Assembly (NCBI GenBank): GCA_009726125.1
Contig: WLIT01000002.1
Span: 1-54,557, forward strand
Origin: Actinomycetota bacterium
GTDB lineage: Bacteria; Actinomycetota; Actinomycetes; Nanopelagicales; Nanopelagicaceae
Direction: 5' to 3'
Length of the DNA: 54,557 nt
The notes under the pieces are model-generated. The model was not told the origin of the DNA. It worked only from the letters and a program-made list of their open reading frames with translations, and searched no databases. A program made the position numbers and the translations under genes. Shown here one piece after another: positions 37,008 through 45,975 of the stretch. Each line of letters begins with the position of its first letter. Position 1 is the stretch's first letter.

Positions 37008-37560
37008 TAGCCCTCGGACATAAGTGACCTGTTGCATCGATTGGCAAACCACAGAATGGACAGACTTGGCGGCCGGATTTCACGATTATCTCGGCGCGAT
37101 CGCAGAATCCTTTCACCTGATTAAGGCGCACAGTTAAGCGCAATAAATCAGGTGGGTCATCAATATCCGCAAGATCATCATCATCTGAAATCAATTCGGT
37201 AAATTCACCTTCAGCAATTGATTGAATCTCAATATTAACTCGCAGCGAATCTGGGTCCCAAGATATTCCCATGACCCCAGCTTTGAACTCTTCATCGATC
37301 GGAAATTCCAAACCTTCATTATCAATCACTGGTGCCAAACCCAACTCATCTAGGCTGGCCAGTTTGCTTCTCCGAACTTCCGTGAGCAATTCGCGAAGTC
37401 TTTCACCTAACGCAACAACTTGAGATTTTTCAACGGCAACCGTGGTGATTCCTACACTTGAGCGCACCTGGATGTAAAAAGCGCGTTCTCCAGGAGAGCC
37501 AACTGTTCCGACTATAAATCTTGTGGCGTCATCGTGTTCAAAAACTACCCGTTCATTCAT
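36991..37560 (-). CDS. DUF3090 family protein with Cys-rich C-terminus
   Basis: 189 residues. The body (EHDDATRFIVGTVGSPGERA, FYIQVRSSVGITTVAVEKSQ) matches the actinobacterial DUF3090 family, which has no assigned function. The C-terminus has Cys in CPFCGLPIDATGHLCPR, resembling a zinc knuckle. An acidic run (ISDDDDLADIDD) lies before it. It is translationally linked on both sides: its start overlaps the phosphomutase stop and its end overlaps the SCO1664 start. Confidence 0.82.
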   Translation of the reverse strand: MNERVVFEHDDATRFIVGTVGSPGERAFYIQVRSSVGITTVAVEKSQVVALGERLRELLTEVRRSKLASLDELGLAPVIDNEGLEFPIDEEFKAGVMGISWDPDSLRVNIEIQSIAEGEFTELISDDDDLADIDDPPDLLRLTVRLNQVKGFCDRAEIIVKSGRQVCPFCGLPIDATGHLCPRANGYRR

Positions 37561-38240
37561 CTTGTCTTTGCCCCACTGTCGCCACCTAAATTAATCTTCT
37601 GCGAATCTCTATCTGGTAAATCTTCATCGCGCAAATGCTTAGTGCTATTCATTATCTTTAAGCTAACTCGATTGTCGGAAATCTCTAGAATGGTTATGGA
37701 TGCTGGATCTATGCTTAATCGTTGAAAAGAATCAAGAGGCAGGCCTATGAATCCCGCGATGATTGCCTTTATTACATCGCCATGTGAACAAATCAGTATT
37801 TCGGTTCCAGGATGAGCAACGCTTTGAATGCTCTCCATCGCTCGAGTCTGCATTTCCATAAAGCTTTCACCATTCGGGAAGCGGACCAAACTTGGTCTAT
37901 TTTGAATAACTTTCCAGAGTTTATTCCGAGCCAGAGTTACTAACTTCTTACCTGACCAATCACCATATTCCATTTCAATAACGCCATCCAGATTTTCAAT
38001 TTTCGCGCCCTTAGTATTTGCAAGCAAAGGTTTAAGTGTTTCTAAACATCTTGGCAACGGGCTGCTGTAAATCGAATCGAATTTCCTACTCTTTAATTCG
38101 CTCGCAACTGATATTGATTGTTTGACCCCAATTTTGGAGAGCGAAACCTTAAAGTCCCTGCCAGCTAGTATGGCTTTTGCGTTTGCAGTCGAATGTCCAT
38201 GTCTAACTAGATAAATCACTGCTGGTTTATTGGCGCGCAC
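37557..38240 (-). CDS. MSMEG_4193 family histidine-phosphatase
   Basis: 227 residues from a GTG start. Histidine-phosphatase signature YLVRHGHSTANAKAI near residue 10, IYSSPLPRCLETL, a GVIEMEYGDWSGK segment and the second catalytic His in ILICSHGDVIKAII. The family is usually annotated as a phosphoglycerate-mutase-like phosphomutase, and a phosphatase role is more likely. It opens the run phosphatase-DUF3090-SCO1664-mshC, a conserved actinobacterial cluster. It is divergent from the aldo/keto reductase across 49 bases. Confidence 0.85.
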   Translation of the reverse strand: MRANKPAVIYLVRHGHSTANAKAILAGRDFKVSLSKIGVKQSISVASELKSRKFDSIYSSPLPRCLETLKPLLANTKGAKIENLDGVIEMEYGDWSGKKLVTLARNKLWKVIQNRPSLVRFPNGESFMEMQTRAMESIQSVAHPGTEILICSHGDVIKAIIAGFIGLPLDSFQRLSIDPASITILEISDNRVSLKIMNSTKHLRDEDLPDRDSQKINLGGDSGAKTR

Positions 38241-38289
38241 ACGGGCAAGGTTACCGATTAATTGAAGAGCGACTTGCTAGGGTGTCGAC

Positions 38290-39240
38290 ATGGATATGCG
38301 AATTCTCGGGAATTCAGGCCTTCGGGTCTCACGACTGGCCCTCGGAACTATGACTTGGGGTCGCGATACCGATGAACATGAAGCTGCAGATCAATTAAAA
38401 ACATTCCTGGAGGCCGGTGGAAATTTAATCGATACGGCTGCAATGTATGGCGATGGCGACAGCGAGCGTGTTATTGGCGGATTTATTGGGACCTTGGCGA
38501 AACGTGAGGATTTAATATTAGCCACGAAGGCCGGTATCTCTTTCAATTCCGGCGAGCGAAGTGTGAATAACTCTCGAACAAATCTTTTAAGTGATCTCGA
38601 TAGGTCCCTCTCTAGGCTTGGCGTCGATTACATAGATTTATGGCAAATCCATACTTGGGATTCGATGGTCCCATTAGAAGAAACACTTTCAGCTATAGAC
38701 CAAGCCGTGTCGTCAGGACGCGTTCGTTACGTTGGGGTTTCTAATTTTTCGGGTTGGCAGTTAGCCAGGTCGGCTACTCTTCAAAATCCACTCTTTGGTA
38801 AGGCACCAATAATTTCTAGCCAAGTTGAGTATTCACTTTTGAATCGTGGAATTGAAGCCGAAATTATTCCTGCTGCAATTGAAATGAGCGTGGGAATTCT
38901 CGCTTGGTCACCACTTGGCCGTGGCGTATTAACCGGTAAATACCGAAGCGGTTCACCATCAGATTCAAGAGGCGCTAGTCCACACTTCAGTGGATTTATC
39001 GCGCCATACCTGGACGAACGTTCTCGTAAGATCGTTGAAGCCGTATGTGTTGCAAGTGAAGGACTCGGTTATTCACCTTTGGAAGTTGCACTCTCCTGGG
39101 TTCGCGAAGGGTATGGCGTAACCAGCGCAATAATTGGAGCAAGGACCGCTGCACAATTACGTGGAATATTAACAGTTGAAGAAATAACGCTTCCTGATCA
39201 GGTTAGAGCAGCGCTCGATGAAATCTCAGCGGACGCTTAA
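38290..39240 (+). CDS. Aldo/keto reductase
   Basis: 316 residues forming a TIM-barrel NADPH-dependent oxidoreductase. The catalytic tetrad is visible: Asp48 and Tyr53 (NLIDTAAMYGDGDSER), Lys80 (LILATKAG) and His121 (LWQIHTWD). The C-terminal cofactor loop is around TSAIIGARTAAQLRG. The start is ATG 38290, with ATG 38296 as alternative. The substrate is unknown. The stop touches the M20 peptidase stop with no base between. Confidence 0.9.
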   Translation: MDMRILGNSGLRVSRLALGTMTWGRDTDEHEAADQLKTFLEAGGNLIDTAAMYGDGDSERVIGGFIGTLAKREDLILATKAGISFNSGERSVNNSRTNLLSDLDRSLSRLGVDYIDLWQIHTWDSMVPLEETLSAIDQAVSSGRVRYVGVSNFSGWQLARSATLQNPLFGKAPIISSQVEYSLLNRGIEAEIIPAAIEMSVGILAWSPLGRGVLTGKYRSGSPSDSRGASPHFSGFIAPYLDERSRKIVEAVCVASEGLGYSPLEVALSWVREGYGVTSAIIGARTAAQLRGILTVEEITLPDQVRAALDEISADA

Positions 39241-40581
39241 TTAACTATTCTGTAGAAATTCATTTAGGACTTTAACCCCGAAACGAAGGCCATCTATCGG
39301 TATTCGCTCATCTACACCATGAAAAAGTGCAAAGAAATCGAGATCAGATGGGAGTCTTACTGGGCTAAATCCATAACCAATAATTCCCAAATCTGAAAGC
39401 GCCTTGTTATCCGTTCCACCACTCATTAAATAGGGAACCGGAATACCTTCAGGATCATATTTTGCTATCGCAGCTTTCATCGCATCAACTAGCGGCCCTT
39501 CGAAATCAACTTCTAAGGCTTTATCTCTTACAAGAACTTCAACTTCAATCTCATCTCCTGCTAATTTTTTGACAGTATTAATTAGATCATCTTCAAATCC
39601 TGGAAGGAAACGTCCGTCGACAACTGCAGTTGCATGTTGCGGAATGACATTAGCTTTGTAACCCGCGTTTAACATGGTCGGATTCGAGGTGTTTTGAATT
39701 GTTGCCCCCATCATGCGAGCTGCGCCGCCTATATGTTTCAACAACGGCCGTACATTTGCCGGGTCGTACTTCTCTCCAGTCAGCTCAGCTATTTTTGACC
39801 AAAACTTACGACCAGTCTTCGTTTCAACTTGAGGCCACTCATATGAACCGATTCGAGCAACCGCTGCGGCTAATTTGCTAATTGAATTCTTAGGATTAAT
39901 AAATGAACCGTGTCCCGCTTCTCCTGAAGCTTTCAACTGCAACCAATTAATCCCCTTTTGGGCACTTTCAATGAAATAAAGTCGGTGTCCCCCAGTTATT
40001 GTTACGGAAAAACCACCAACTTCAGAGATAGCTTCACTGTAGCCCTCAAAAATTTCTGGGCGGTTCTTTACGAGATAGCGCGAGCCATATTCACTCCCCG
40101 CCTCTTCATCAGCAAAGAAAACGAGAAGAATATTTCTTGGAGGCTGGTAATTAGAGCGTTTCCATGCGCGCACCGTCGCAAGAATCATGGCGTCCATATC
40201 TTTCATATCGACTGCGCCACGACCCCATAAATAGCCATCTTTAATCTCTCCACCAAATGGGTCTAAGGTCCAATCGTCAGCACTCGCTGGTACTACGTCT
40301 AGGTGTCCATGCACGACAAGGCCAGGTCGATCTTGATCCACTCCCACAATTTTTGCTACAACATTTACACGATTTTCTCCAGTGACAATTAGCTCTGAAT
40401 CTATTCCTACTTCGGCGAGCTTCTTGGCAACATAATCCGCCATTGATCTCTCATCGCCAACTCCGTCACCAAAATTAACGCTCGGGATCCGAATCATTTC
40501 CTGGCAGATTGAAATACATTCCTCTTCCAACAGAGCAATATCAATTGGGCCTGCAATAGCCATATTTTCCGTCTTTGACAT
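39241..40581 (-). CDS. M20 family metallopeptidase/deacylase
   Basis: 446 residues of the M20/ArgE/DapE group. Metal ligands are seen in VHGHLDVVPASADDW, LWGRGAVDMKDMDAM and the catalytic ADEEAGSEYGS. A dimerisation domain lies between about residues 190 and 330. It is cytoplasmic. Actinobacterial relatives are annotated as dipeptidases or peptidase M20. Specificity (dipeptide, acyl amino acid or other) cannot be read from sequence. It is convergent with the aldo/keto reductase. Confidence 0.88.
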   Translation of the reverse strand: MSKTENMAIAGPIDIALLEEECISICQEMIRIPSVNFGDGVGDERSMADYVAKKLAEVGIDSELIVTGENRVNVVAKIVGVDQDRPGLVVHGHLDVVPASADDWTLDPFGGEIKDGYLWGRGAVDMKDMDAMILATVRAWKRSNYQPPRNILLVFFADEEAGSEYGSRYLVKNRPEIFEGYSEAISEVGGFSVTITGGHRLYFIESAQKGINWLQLKASGEAGHGSFINPKNSISKLAAAVARIGSYEWPQVETKTGRKFWSKIAELTGEKYDPANVRPLLKHIGGAARMMGATIQNTSNPTMLNAGYKANVIPQHATAVVDGRFLPGFEDDLINTVKKLAGDEIEVEVLVRDKALEVDFEGPLVDAMKAAIAKYDPEGIPVPYLMSGGTDNKALSDLGIIGYGFSPVRLPSDLDFFALFHGVDERIPIDGLRFGVKVLNEFLQNS

Positions 40582-40600
40582 AGGTCCTATCTTGCCTCAA

Positions 40601-40630
40601 TTGTGACGAGGCGCGTGCGATTGGTATCGT
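40601..40630 (+). promoter_or_regulatory. Possible promoter of tRNA-Leu
   Basis: TTGTGA (40601-40606) and TATCGT (40625-40630) lie 18 bases apart, with tRNA-Leu beginning 25 bases after the second box. Both boxes are imperfect. This is a motif-based guess supported by spacing alone. Confidence 0.35.
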
Positions 40631-40654
40631 TGCGCCACTCAATGATTTCCATCG

Positions 40655-40738
40655 GTCCGGGTGGCGGAATTGGCAGACGCGCTAGCTTGAGGTGTTAGTT
40701 CCCGCAAGGGATTAGGGGTTCAAGTCCCCTCTCGGACA
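40655..40738 (+). tRNA. tRNA-Leu (anticodon GAG)
   Basis: 84 bases forming a class II tRNA. The acceptor stem gtccggg (40655-40661) pairs with ctcggac (40731-40737), with A as discriminator. The anticodon stem ctagc/gttag encloses loop ttgaggt with GAG at 40689-40691. A long variable arm (cccgcaaggg) and T-arm ggttcaagtcc are present. The conserved tggcggaattggcagacgcg start is typical of bacterial tRNA-Leu. It reads CUC/CUU codons. CCA is not encoded. Confidence 0.97.
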
Positions 40739-40799
40739 CGAGAAGTAAAATCGCAACTCGTTAAACCACACAATGAATGAGTTAACCAAAGGGAGAAAA

Positions 40800-41840
40800 A
40801 TGCAGTCAAAGGGATACGCAGTTCTAGAAGCATCAAAGGCCTTAGTTCCATTTACTTTTTCTAGGCGTGAATTGCGACCAGGAGATGTTTCACTGCGGAT
40901 TAAATATGCAGGAATTTGCCATTCAGATATCCATCAAGTCCGCGAAGAGTGGGGGCCAGCAATATTTCCTATGGTGCCAGGTCATGAAATCGCCGGCGTT
41001 GTAACAGAAATTGGAAGTTCGGTCACAAAGTTTCAAGTAGGCGATCGCATAGGTGTTGGTGTCTTCATAGATTCTTGCCGTAAATGTGACTCATGCAAAT
41101 CAGGACTTGAGCAATACTGCATCGAGGGAATGACCGGTACTTACAATGGTTACGAACGCGATGGCAAAACAGTTGCACAAGGCGGATACTCCGATACTTT
41201 TATAGTCGATCAAGATTACGCCGTAACTATTCCCGCAAATTTAGATATGGCTGGAGTCGCGCCACTTCTATGCGCAGGTATAACGCTCTATTCACCACTT
41301 AAGAATTGGGGAGCCGGAAAAGGTAAGAAGGTCGGAATCATTGGGCTTGGCGGGCTTGGGCACATGGGAGTTAAATTCTCAGTCGCTCTTGGCGCTCACA
41401 CAACCGTCTTTTCGCATTCTCCTTCTAAAGAGGCGGATGCAAAGAAGATGGGAGCGCATGATTTCGTCGTAACAAAGGATCCAGCAACTTTGGCAGCAAT
41501 GGCAAAAGATTTCGATTTGATTCTAAATACAGTTTCTGCGGATATGGATTTGACGCCATTCCTAGAACGTTTGAAATTGGATGGAACATTAGTATTGATC
41601 GGTTTGCCGGGCAAACCATATGAAATAAATACACCAACGCTTCTAGCTCAGCGCCGCTCTCTTGCAGGTTCAATGATTGGTGGAATTTCACAGACCCAAG
41701 AAATGCTCAACTTCTGCGGTGAACACAATATTGTGAGCGATGTTGAAGTAATCGAACCTTCATATATAAATGAGGCTTACGAACGGACCGTAAAAAGCGA
41801 TGTGAAGTATCGCTTTGTAATTGATGCCAAGAAGTTCTAA
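40800..41840 (+). CDS. adhC: Zinc-dependent NADP alcohol dehydrogenase, AdhC/YahK type
   Basis: 346 residues from ATG 40800, chosen for AAAGGGAGA just upstream. Catalytic zinc ligands are Cys40 (AGICHSDIHQ), His62/Glu63 (VPGHEIAG) and Cys158 (LLCAGITLYS). Structural zinc is held by Cys93, 96, 99 and 107 (CRKCDSCKSGLEQYC). The cofactor fold is GIIGLGGLGHMGVKF. It is the cinnamyl-alcohol/YahK branch, which usually reduces aldehydes with NADPH. Mycobacterial adhC (Rv3045) also lies near an ABC ATPase and serB2, as here, though with other genes between. Confidence 0.88.
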   Translation: MQSKGYAVLEASKALVPFTFSRRELRPGDVSLRIKYAGICHSDIHQVREEWGPAIFPMVPGHEIAGVVTEIGSSVTKFQVGDRIGVGVFIDSCRKCDSCKSGLEQYCIEGMTGTYNGYERDGKTVAQGGYSDTFIVDQDYAVTIPANLDMAGVAPLLCAGITLYSPLKNWGAGKGKKVGIIGLGGLGHMGVKFSVALGAHTTVFSHSPSKEADAKKMGAHDFVVTKDPATLAAMAKDFDLILNTVSADMDLTPFLERLKLDGTLVLIGLPGKPYEINTPTLLAQRRSLAGSMIGGISQTQEMLNFCGEHNIVSDVEVIEPSYINEAYERTVKSDVKYRFVIDAKKF

Positions 41841-41845
41841 ATTCG

Positions 41846-42580
41846 CTAGTTAAAGTTATGTAGTAACGCTGCAATCATTGGGGCAAGGAATAGTGCTGGT
41901 AGGAGATTTCCTACCGGCACTTGCTTTATTTTGAGCATGCGAAAACCTATTCCAAGGAGCAGAATTCCACCGGTAACGGTCATCGCTAATATTTGATAAT
42001 CCGGTAACACTGCGCCAAGAACTAGTCCAACACTGGTCCAGGCAAATTGATAAATCCCAACAGGCAGTGCCGATACTGCAACTCCCCAACCTAAAGTTGC
42101 CGCAAATGCGATTGAGGTGACGCCGTCAAGAATGCTCTTAAGAACTAATAAATCAATCCCCGCGCCCGTGCCATCACTAATTGAACCGAGTATTGCCATT
42201 GGGCCAATTACGAATAAAAGTGATGCTGATACAAAGCCATCAACGAATGGGCTAGAACCATTCGGATCAAATCGATTTTTCAAACTGATGCCAACAACTT
42301 CCAGCCGCTTCTCAATCGCAAGAGCGTTTCCAATTAGTGCACCCAACAGAAGCGAAGCAAGAACCGCAAGAATTGCCCAGCCTTTCGGAAGCGCCCCTAC
42401 AAAATCTTTGTTCCACAAATGACGAATGGCATCTGCGGCAGCCAATAACGTTACAAAGCCGAGGGCTGTTGTGATCAGCTCTCGAGTTTCTTCTTTAAAT
42501 TTCGAACCCGCAAAAATACCTATCCCTGAACCAACAAGTATTGCAAGAACATTAATTATTGTTCCAAGACCCGTAAACAT
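41846..42580 (-). CDS. DUF554 family membrane protein
   Basis: 244 residues with about seven hydrophobic segments, the length and pattern of DUF554 (YdfK-like): GLGTIINVLAILVGSGIGIF at the start, then ELITTALGFVTLLAAADAIR. A transport role is plausible, but the function is unknown. It is convergent with adhC (5 bases) and divergent from the next membrane protein gene (37 bases). Confidence 0.82.
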   Translation of the reverse strand: MFTGLGTIINVLAILVGSGIGIFAGSKFKEETRELITTALGFVTLLAAADAIRHLWNKDFVGALPKGWAILAVLASLLLGALIGNALAIEKRLEVVGISLKNRFDPNGSSPFVDGFVSASLLFVIGPMAILGSISDGTGAGIDLLVLKSILDGVTSIAFAATLGWGVAVSALPVGIYQFAWTSVGLVLGAVLPDYQILAMTVTGGILLLGIGFRMLKIKQVPVGNLLPALFLAPMIAALLHNFN

Positions 42581-42617
42581 CTGCTTAAACCTCCGGTCGA
42601 ATCGGTAGACTCTAACA

Positions 42618-43307
42618 GTGAATTTAAGAGGCGCTGGCGAGAAAATTACTCACTTCCTGAAACCGGCACGAACAATCCCGATCACGCCCTGGACAGCAAA
42701 AAACCGTTGGGCTTTAACCCCACGGATTGGTGTTGTTTTGTTTTTGGGATTAGCGCTATTCGGTCTAGGTGAATCACTTCTAATTCAATCAACAATTGGA
42801 AACTCCCCCTGGGTTGTATTGGCCGAAGGTCTGTCGCTTCAAACTGGACTTACGATCGGAGAAAGTACCGCCCTGGTTTCAATCTGCGTTCTTGCGCTCT
42901 GGTGGCCATTACGAGAGAAACCCGGTCTTGGAACTCTAAGCAATATTGCGGTTATTGCGGTATTCATTCAGATTGGTGTTGACCATGTGCCAGAGGTTCG
43001 TGACTTTCTGTTTCTGCAGATTCTCTACGTTTTAATCGGAATTGGTTTAGTTGGTGCAGGCTCGGCTCTATATATAACTTGTGGAATGGGAGCTGGACCT
43101 AGAGACGGACTTATGACATCTATTCACCGACATACCGGGATCAGAATCTCAAGAGCAAGGCTTAGCGTTGAGATAACTGTTCTCATCATTGGAAAATTGC
43201 TAGGAGGATCGCTCGGCATCGGGACTGCAATGTTCGCCCTCTTCATTGGTAATTCAATTGCAACGAACTTGGGCTTGGTCTCTAAAATTTCCAATCGATT
43301 GCGCTAA
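42618..43307 (+). CDS. YczE/YitT-like multipass membrane protein
   Basis: 229 residues from a GTG start. About five hydrophobic segments follow a basic N-terminal 35 residues. The stretch LFGLGESLLIQSTIGNSPWV and the Gly-rich LYITCGMGAGPRDGLMTSI fit the YczE/YyaS family of unknown function. The 3' end overlaps the ung gene on the other strand by 26 bases. I see no substrate clue. Confidence 0.75.
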   Translation: MNLRGAGEKITHFLKPARTIPITPWTAKNRWALTPRIGVVLFLGLALFGLGESLLIQSTIGNSPWVVLAEGLSLQTGLTIGESTALVSICVLALWWPLREKPGLGTLSNIAVIAVFIQIGVDHVPEVRDFLFLQILYVLIGIGLVGAGSALYITCGMGAGPRDGLMTSIHRHTGIRISRARLSVEITVLIIGKLLGGSLGIGTAMFALFIGNSIATNLGLVSKISNRLR

Positions 43308-43911
43308 CACCTAATTTTATAAGCTTGGCGTTGGCTTCGCTAAAGGGCTTAGAACCGAAGAAACCACGATAAGCCGAGAGTGGACTTGGATGGACTCCGA
43401 TTATCAAATTTTCTGCAGGAATTAGCGGTGCAAGCTCCCGTGCGCTCTTCCCCCATAAAATAAAAACGACTGGCCGTTGCGAAAGAAATTTAATTACCGC
43501 TTCAGTAAAAATCTCCCAACCAATATTCGCATGCGCCTGACTTAAATGCGGTGTGGTTGTAAGAACTCGATTCAAAAGAAATACTCCCCGATTTTGTAAA
43601 AGTGAAAGATTTCCAGTGCTGGGAATTACACCAACATCTTCGGATAACTCTTTAAAAATATTTTTAAGAGTGGGCGGAAATTTCTTGACATCGCTTGGAA
43701 CGCTAAAAGCCAAACCCATTGCGTGTTCTGGTGTTGGATATGGGTCTTGGCCCAGAATCACTACCTTGATAGATTCAATAGGAATCTCGAAGGCTTTAAA
43801 AATTAAACCATCCTCTGGAATACGCAATTTGGGAAGATCAATTCTAGACAAAAGGCGTTTTGAGTCCGGAATAGCTTCCTGCCATTGCGAGGGCAGTTTT
43901 TCGTAAAGCAT
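43282..43911 (-). CDS. ung: Uracil-DNA glycosylase, family 1
   Basis: 209 residues. The water-activating loop is VVILGQDPYPTPEHAMGLAF with Asp56; Pro replaces the common His after PY, as in mycobacterial Ung. The Leu-intercalation loop is GVHPSPLSAYRGFFG with the second catalytic His. It excises uracil from DNA to start base excision repair. It is slightly shorter than E. coli Ung. It follows the ABC ATPase by 10 bases and is probably cotranscribed. Confidence 0.95.
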   Translation of the reverse strand: MLYEKLPSQWQEAIPDSKRLLSRIDLPKLRIPEDGLIFKAFEIPIESIKVVILGQDPYPTPEHAMGLAFSVPSDVKKFPPTLKNIFKELSEDVGVIPSTGNLSLLQNRGVFLLNRVLTTTPHLSQAHANIGWEIFTEAVIKFLSQRPVVFILWGKSARELAPLIPAENLIIGVHPSPLSAYRGFFGSKPFSEANAKLIKLGVSAIDWKF

Positions 43912-43921
43912 TCAGTCAGTT

Positions 43922-44707
43922 CTAACTGATTGCGTTTGCTGTAAAACGATTATTTGTCACAGCAACGTTGATTGGCATCTCATAGGCAGTAGTCAAATTC
44001 TCCGAAGTGACGACTCCACCTATTGCGCCACTTGCAACAATATTTCCTGATTTCAACAAGAGCGCATGGGTTGAGCCAGCAGGAATTTCTTCGATGTGAT
44101 GTGTAATCATGAGCGTTGCAGGTGAATATGGATCAGATGCGAGGGCATCAAAGCGGCGAAGCAAGTCTTCACGACCACCTAAATCCAAACCAGCGGCCGG
44201 CTCGTCAAGCAAAAGAATTTCTGGATCGGCCATTAATGATCTCGCGATAAGCGTTCGCTTCTTCTCACCTTCGCTTAGAGTAAAGAACTTTCGCTCCGCT
44301 AATTCGCGAACCCCGAGAGTTGTTAAAAGTCCTTGAGCTCTAGATTCATCCCAAAGTTCATATGCTTCTTGCCATCTACCTAACATTGCGTACGCTGCAG
44401 TTAAAACCACATCCAAAACTTTTTCATCTTCAGGAAATTGGTTCACCAGAGTTGATCCCATGAAACCGATTCTGGGGCGAAGCTCAAATACATCTACAGC
44501 GCCTAATTTCGATCCGAGAATATGGACGGTGCCAGTAGTTGGGTGAATCTGACTAGAACAGAGTGAGAAGAGCGTCGATTTTCCGGCGCCATTGGGTCCA
44601 AGAATTACCCATCGTTCATTCTCATTAACTTGCCAATCAATTGGACCAAGAATAGTTTTACCGTCACGAACAACAGTTACATTCTCTATTTGCAGAACCT
44701 GAGCCAC
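43922..44707 (-). CDS. Orphan ABC-type ATPase
   Basis: 261 residues, one nucleotide-binding domain: Walker A VILGPNGAGKSTLFSL, signature LSEGEKKRTLIARSLM (LSEGE instead of LSGGQ), Walker B EILLLDEPAAGLDLGG and the H-loop LMITHHIEEI. No permease gene is adjacent. Relatives with this signature (ModF/Rv3041c type) lie beside serB2 in actinobacteria. It may act with a distant permease or in a non-transport role. It is divergent from serB2. Confidence 0.85.
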   Translation of the reverse strand: MAQVLQIENVTVVRDGKTILGPIDWQVNENERWVILGPNGAGKSTLFSLCSSQIHPTTGTVHILGSKLGAVDVFELRPRIGFMGSTLVNQFPEDEKVLDVVLTAAYAMLGRWQEAYELWDESRAQGLLTTLGVRELAERKFFTLSEGEKKRTLIARSLMADPEILLLDEPAAGLDLGGREDLLRRFDALASDPYSPATLMITHHIEEIPAGSTHALLLKSGNIVASGAIGGVVTSENLTTAYEMPINVAVTNNRFTANAIS

Positions 44708-44766
44708 AGGCGTAAAGATACCTGTATCGGGAGCAAGTTAATGCGCCGAACCGCTAATCTAGGACC

Positions 44767-45972
44767 ATGAGCCAAGAAAAATTAGAACACACTGGCCTAA
44801 TACTAATTTCTGGAATCGATGCTCCGGGAGTTACTCAAGCCCTTTTTGCTTGCTTAGAACCCTTCGCCATAACAATTTTAGATATTGAGCAAGTTGTAAT
44901 AAGAGGGCGTTTGATCCTTACGGCATTGATTTCTCTCGATCCGGCCCACGAATCTGCAATCGAGAAAGATCTCTTAGAGAGAACCAATCAACTCGGTTTG
45001 GATTTGGCTATTGATTTTACGGATGAATCGAAGCGAGATGTAAAAAGCTCAAACTTGCATATTGTGGCGCTATCGCAAAAGCTATTGCCATCTGGAGTAG
45101 CCGCTCTCGCCACAAAGATTGCAGAGCAAGGCGGGAATATCGACCGAATTCATCGCACCGCCTCTTATCCTCTAACGGCAATCGAATTTGAAGTTACTCT
45201 CGAATCAAATGAGAACGACCTTAAAATTATTCAACGCGAACTTGCGGAAATAGCTCGCGCGAATGGGATTGATATTGCAGTTGAGCAAAGTGGGCTTACC
45301 AGACGTGCGAAAAGAATTGTCTTACTCGATATGGATTCAACGCTTATTCAACAGGAAGTAATAGATTTAATTGCGTCTAGATATGGCGTTGGAGATCAAG
45401 TTTCCGCCATTACCGATTCTGCGATGCGAGGTGAATTAGATTTCGTCAGTTCACTAAGCGCCCGCGTTGCACTTTTAACTGGTGCTGATGTGGCAATTCT
45501 TGATGAAGTTAAAGCTGAGATAACTCTTACCCCAGGGGCTCGAACTTTGATTCGCACACTGCACCGCCTGGGCCATAAGGTCGGCGTTGTTTCTGGTGGT
45601 TTTCTAAATGTAATCGAGCCTCTATTAAAAGAACTGAATATTGATTTCTACCGTGCGAATACCTTAGAAACCTCCGGTGGAAAGTTAACCGGAAAATTAA
45701 CTGGAGCGGTTATTGATCGAGCTGCAAAAGCAGATGCCCTGCGGGAATTCGCCGCTAAAGAAGGGGTTGCTCTCTCTCAGACAATTGCAATCGGTGATGG
45801 TGCTAACGACCTGGGGATGCTTGAGATTGCGGGACTAGGAATTGCTTTCAACGCGAAACCAGCCGTTCAGGCGGCAGCAGATAGCTCCATAACTTCACCG
45901 TATCTAGACTCCGTTTTATATCTGATGGGAATTACGCGCAAAGAGATTGAAAGTGTGGACCTCGAAAGCTAA
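44767..45972 (+). CDS. serB: Phosphoserine phosphatase SerB2 with tandem ACT domains
   Basis: 401 residues. Residues 1-180 hold two ACT domains (LILISGIDAPGVTQALFACL and LHIVALSQKLLPSGVAALAT). The rest is a HAD phosphatase with nucleophile Asp188 and Asp190 in VLLDMDSTLIQQEVIDLIA, VGVVSGGFLNVIEPLL and IAIGDGANDLGMLEIAG. It makes serine from phosphoserine, with the ACT domains probably sensing serine. Serine feeds glycine and the Gcv system. This is the same layout as mycobacterial SerB2. It is convergent with hisG, 3 bases away. Confidence 0.95.
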   Translation: MSQEKLEHTGLILISGIDAPGVTQALFACLEPFAITILDIEQVVIRGRLILTALISLDPAHESAIEKDLLERTNQLGLDLAIDFTDESKRDVKSSNLHIVALSQKLLPSGVAALATKIAEQGGNIDRIHRTASYPLTAIEFEVTLESNENDLKIIQRELAEIARANGIDIAVEQSGLTRRAKRIVLLDMDSTLIQQEVIDLIASRYGVGDQVSAITDSAMRGELDFVSSLSARVALLTGADVAILDEVKAEITLTPGARTLIRTLHRLGHKVGVVSGGFLNVIEPLLKELNIDFYRANTLETSGGKLTGKLTGAVIDRAAKADALREFAAKEGVALSQTIAIGDGANDLGMLEIAGLGIAFNAKPAVQAAADSSITSPYLDSVLYLMGITRKEIESVDLES

Positions 45973-45975
45973 TTG

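Noticed and set aside
40655-40738. Integration site at tRNA-Leu
   Set aside because: No direct repeat of the tRNA 3' end and no integrase or phage-like gene is found next to it.
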